Shown: positions 5,730 through 6,696 of the stretch, piece by piece | Layout: every line of letters begins with the position of its first letter | How positions within the stretch are numbered: the stretch's first letter is position 1 | Source of the DNA: Ignavibacteria bacterium | GTDB taxonomy: Bacteria > Bacteroidota > Ignavibacteria > Ignavibacteriales > Ignavibacteriaceae | DNA length: 6,696 bases | Reading direction: 5' to 3' | NCBI GenBank assembly: GCA_030648225.1 | Contig: JAUSIA010000074.1 | Coordinates: 1 to 6,696 of the forward strand | Notes under the pieces: generated by a model | Databases searched by the model: none | Seen by the model: only the letters and a program-made list of their open reading frames with translations | Told to the model about the DNA's origin: nothing | Program-made: the position numbers and the translations under genes

Positions 5730-5734
5730 GGAAG
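5728..5734 (+). promoter_or_regulatory. Shine-Dalgarno for hemC, supporting its TTG start
   Basis: GAGGAAG overlaps the hemA stop codon (TGA, 5727-5729) and lies 5 nt before TTG at 5740. It is the clearest SD among the tetrapyrrole genes and supports the unusual TTG start, with translation coupled to hemA termination. Confidence 0.7.
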
Positions 5735-5739
5735 AAAAT

Positions 5740-6696
5740 TTGAAAAAGAAAATTATTATAGGATCCAGGGGAAGTGAGCTTGCATTATGGCAGGCAAATT
5801 TTGTTAAAAGAGAACTTGAGAAAGCAAATAAAAAAATCTCTGTTGAGATGAAAGTCATCAAAACAAAAGGAGATAAAATACTTGATGTTGCTCTCTCAAA
5901 AATTGGTGATAAAAGTTTATTTACAAAAGAACTTGAAACTCAACTTCTTGAAAGAAAAATTGATCTTGCAGTTCACAGCTTAAAAGATCTGCAAACTTAC
6001 CTTCCCGAAGGTTTAAATCTTTCTGCTGTTTCTAAAAGGCATCCGGTTGAAGATGTTCTTATAGCAAGGAAGAAAGGAATTACATTAGAAAAATTAAAAG
6101 AGAATGCTGTTGTTGCAACAGGTTCTTTAAGAAGGAGATGCCAGCTTCTTCATCTTCGCCCTGATATAAAAGTTGTTGAGCTTAGAGGGAACATTCCTTC
6201 AAGAATTGAAAAGTTTTTAAACTCTGACTGGGATGCAATTATTCTTGCAAGGGCAGGCGTTGAAAGATTAAATCTTAAAAAATATATCTCATCATACATA
6301 AGCACAGATGAAATTCTTCCGGCAGTTGGACAAGGCGCACTTGGGATTGAAACTCATATTGAAAATGATTTTGTGAATGAACTGCTTTTATCTTTTCACG
6401 ATGAAGACACACACAAAGCTGTACTTGCAGAACGTGCTTTGCTTAGAAAGCTTGAAGGCGGCTGCCAGGTTCCCATTGGAGCTTATGCACAAGTAAAACC
6501 TAACGGACTTCATCTTGATGCAATGGTCGGTAAACTTGATGGTTCATTAACATTTAGGAAAAAAGCAAGAGGCAGCAAAAATAAACCTGAGCAGCTTGGG
6601 AAAAATCTTGCAAATAATCTTTTAAAAGCCGGTGCCAAAGAAATACTTGATGAAATTTATAATTCAGTAAGAGTAAACCAAAACATAGAAGCATAA
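5740..6696 (+). CDS. hemC: Porphobilinogen deaminase (hydroxymethylbilane synthase)
   Basis: Joins four porphobilinogen molecules into hydroxymethylbilane, using a dipyrromethane cofactor, in the cytoplasm. The 318 residues are full length. IIIGSRGSELALWQA (5-19) starts domain 1. The catalytic Asp83 lies in VHSLKDLQTYLPEG (78-91), preceded by DKSLFTKELE (57-66). TGSLRRRCQL (127-136) supplies the substrate-binding arginines. RAGVERL (171-177) and LPAVGQGALGIE (193-204) follow in domain 2, and Cys242 in LEGGCQVPIGAYA (238-250) is the cofactor attachment residue. The start is TTG; no ATG is available near it, and a good SD lies 5 nt upstream. The gene follows hemA by 10 nt and its TAA is the last codon of the window, so the rest of the pathway (hemD, hemB and so on) may continue downstream. 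Confidence 0.97.
   Translation: MKKKIIIGSRGSELALWQANFVKRELEKANKKISVEMKVIKTKGDKILDVALSKIGDKSLFTKELETQLLERKIDLAVHSLKDLQTYLPEGLNLSAVSKRHPVEDVLIARKKGITLEKLKENAVVATGSLRRRCQLLHLRPDIKVVELRGNIPSRIEKFLNSDWDAIILARAGVERLNLKKYISSYISTDEILPAVGQGALGIETHIENDFVNELLLSFHDEDTHKAVLAERALLRKLEGGCQVPIGAYAQVKPNGLHLDAMVGKLDGSLTFRKKARGSKNKPEQLGKNLANNLLKAGAKEILDEIYNSVRVNQNIEA

Overview
This window is an AT-rich piece of bacterial chromosome that looks like ordinary housekeeping sequence. It probably comes from the Bacteroidota/Chlorobiota/Ignavibacteriota group. The reasons are the low GC, weak or absent Shine-Dalgarno (SD) sequences before several genes, two promoter-like sites resembling the Bacteroidota TTG/TAnnTTTG pattern, and the protein sequences themselves. 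This placement is inference from sequence character, not from a search.

Layout. Positions 1-571 hold the 5' part of aspS (aspartyl-tRNA synthetase) on the minus strand, running off the left edge. After a divergent intergenic region of about 120 bp, everything else is on the plus strand. First come a thymidine/pyrimidine-nucleoside phosphorylase gene (693-2006) and a ferritin-like di-iron protein gene (about 2009-2461), whose ends overlap. A 185-bp intergenic gap holds an imperfect inverted repeat that looks like a dispersed element. A prohibitin-family SPFH membrane protein gene follows (2647-3516). A short intergenic region packed with small inverted repeats and a good promoter candidate leads into a tetrapyrrole cluster: a CcsA/HemX-like membrane protein gene (3611-4435), hemA (4437-5729) and hemC (5740-6696). 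hemC ends exactly at the right edge of the window.

How the genes work together. hemA (glutamyl-tRNA reductase) and hemC (porphobilinogen deaminase) are steps of the C5 route from glutamyl-tRNA to heme. They lie 10 nt apart, and hemA starts 1 nt after the membrane-protein gene, so the three look like one operon. This is the same neighbourhood logic as hemX beside hemA in Bacillus. deoA and the ferritin gene look translationally coupled but have no obvious shared pathway.

Two things stand out. The ccsA/hemX-like gene carries a single in-frame TGA at codon 94, while the reading frame and membrane pattern continue intact on both sides; this is either a real nonsense mutation or a sequence error. 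hemA contains a short GC-rich palindrome, translated in frame, that looks like a small palindromic repeat inserted into the coding sequence. I found no CRISPR array, tRNA, rRNA, insertion sequence or defence-type system, and nothing that amounts to a new biological system.
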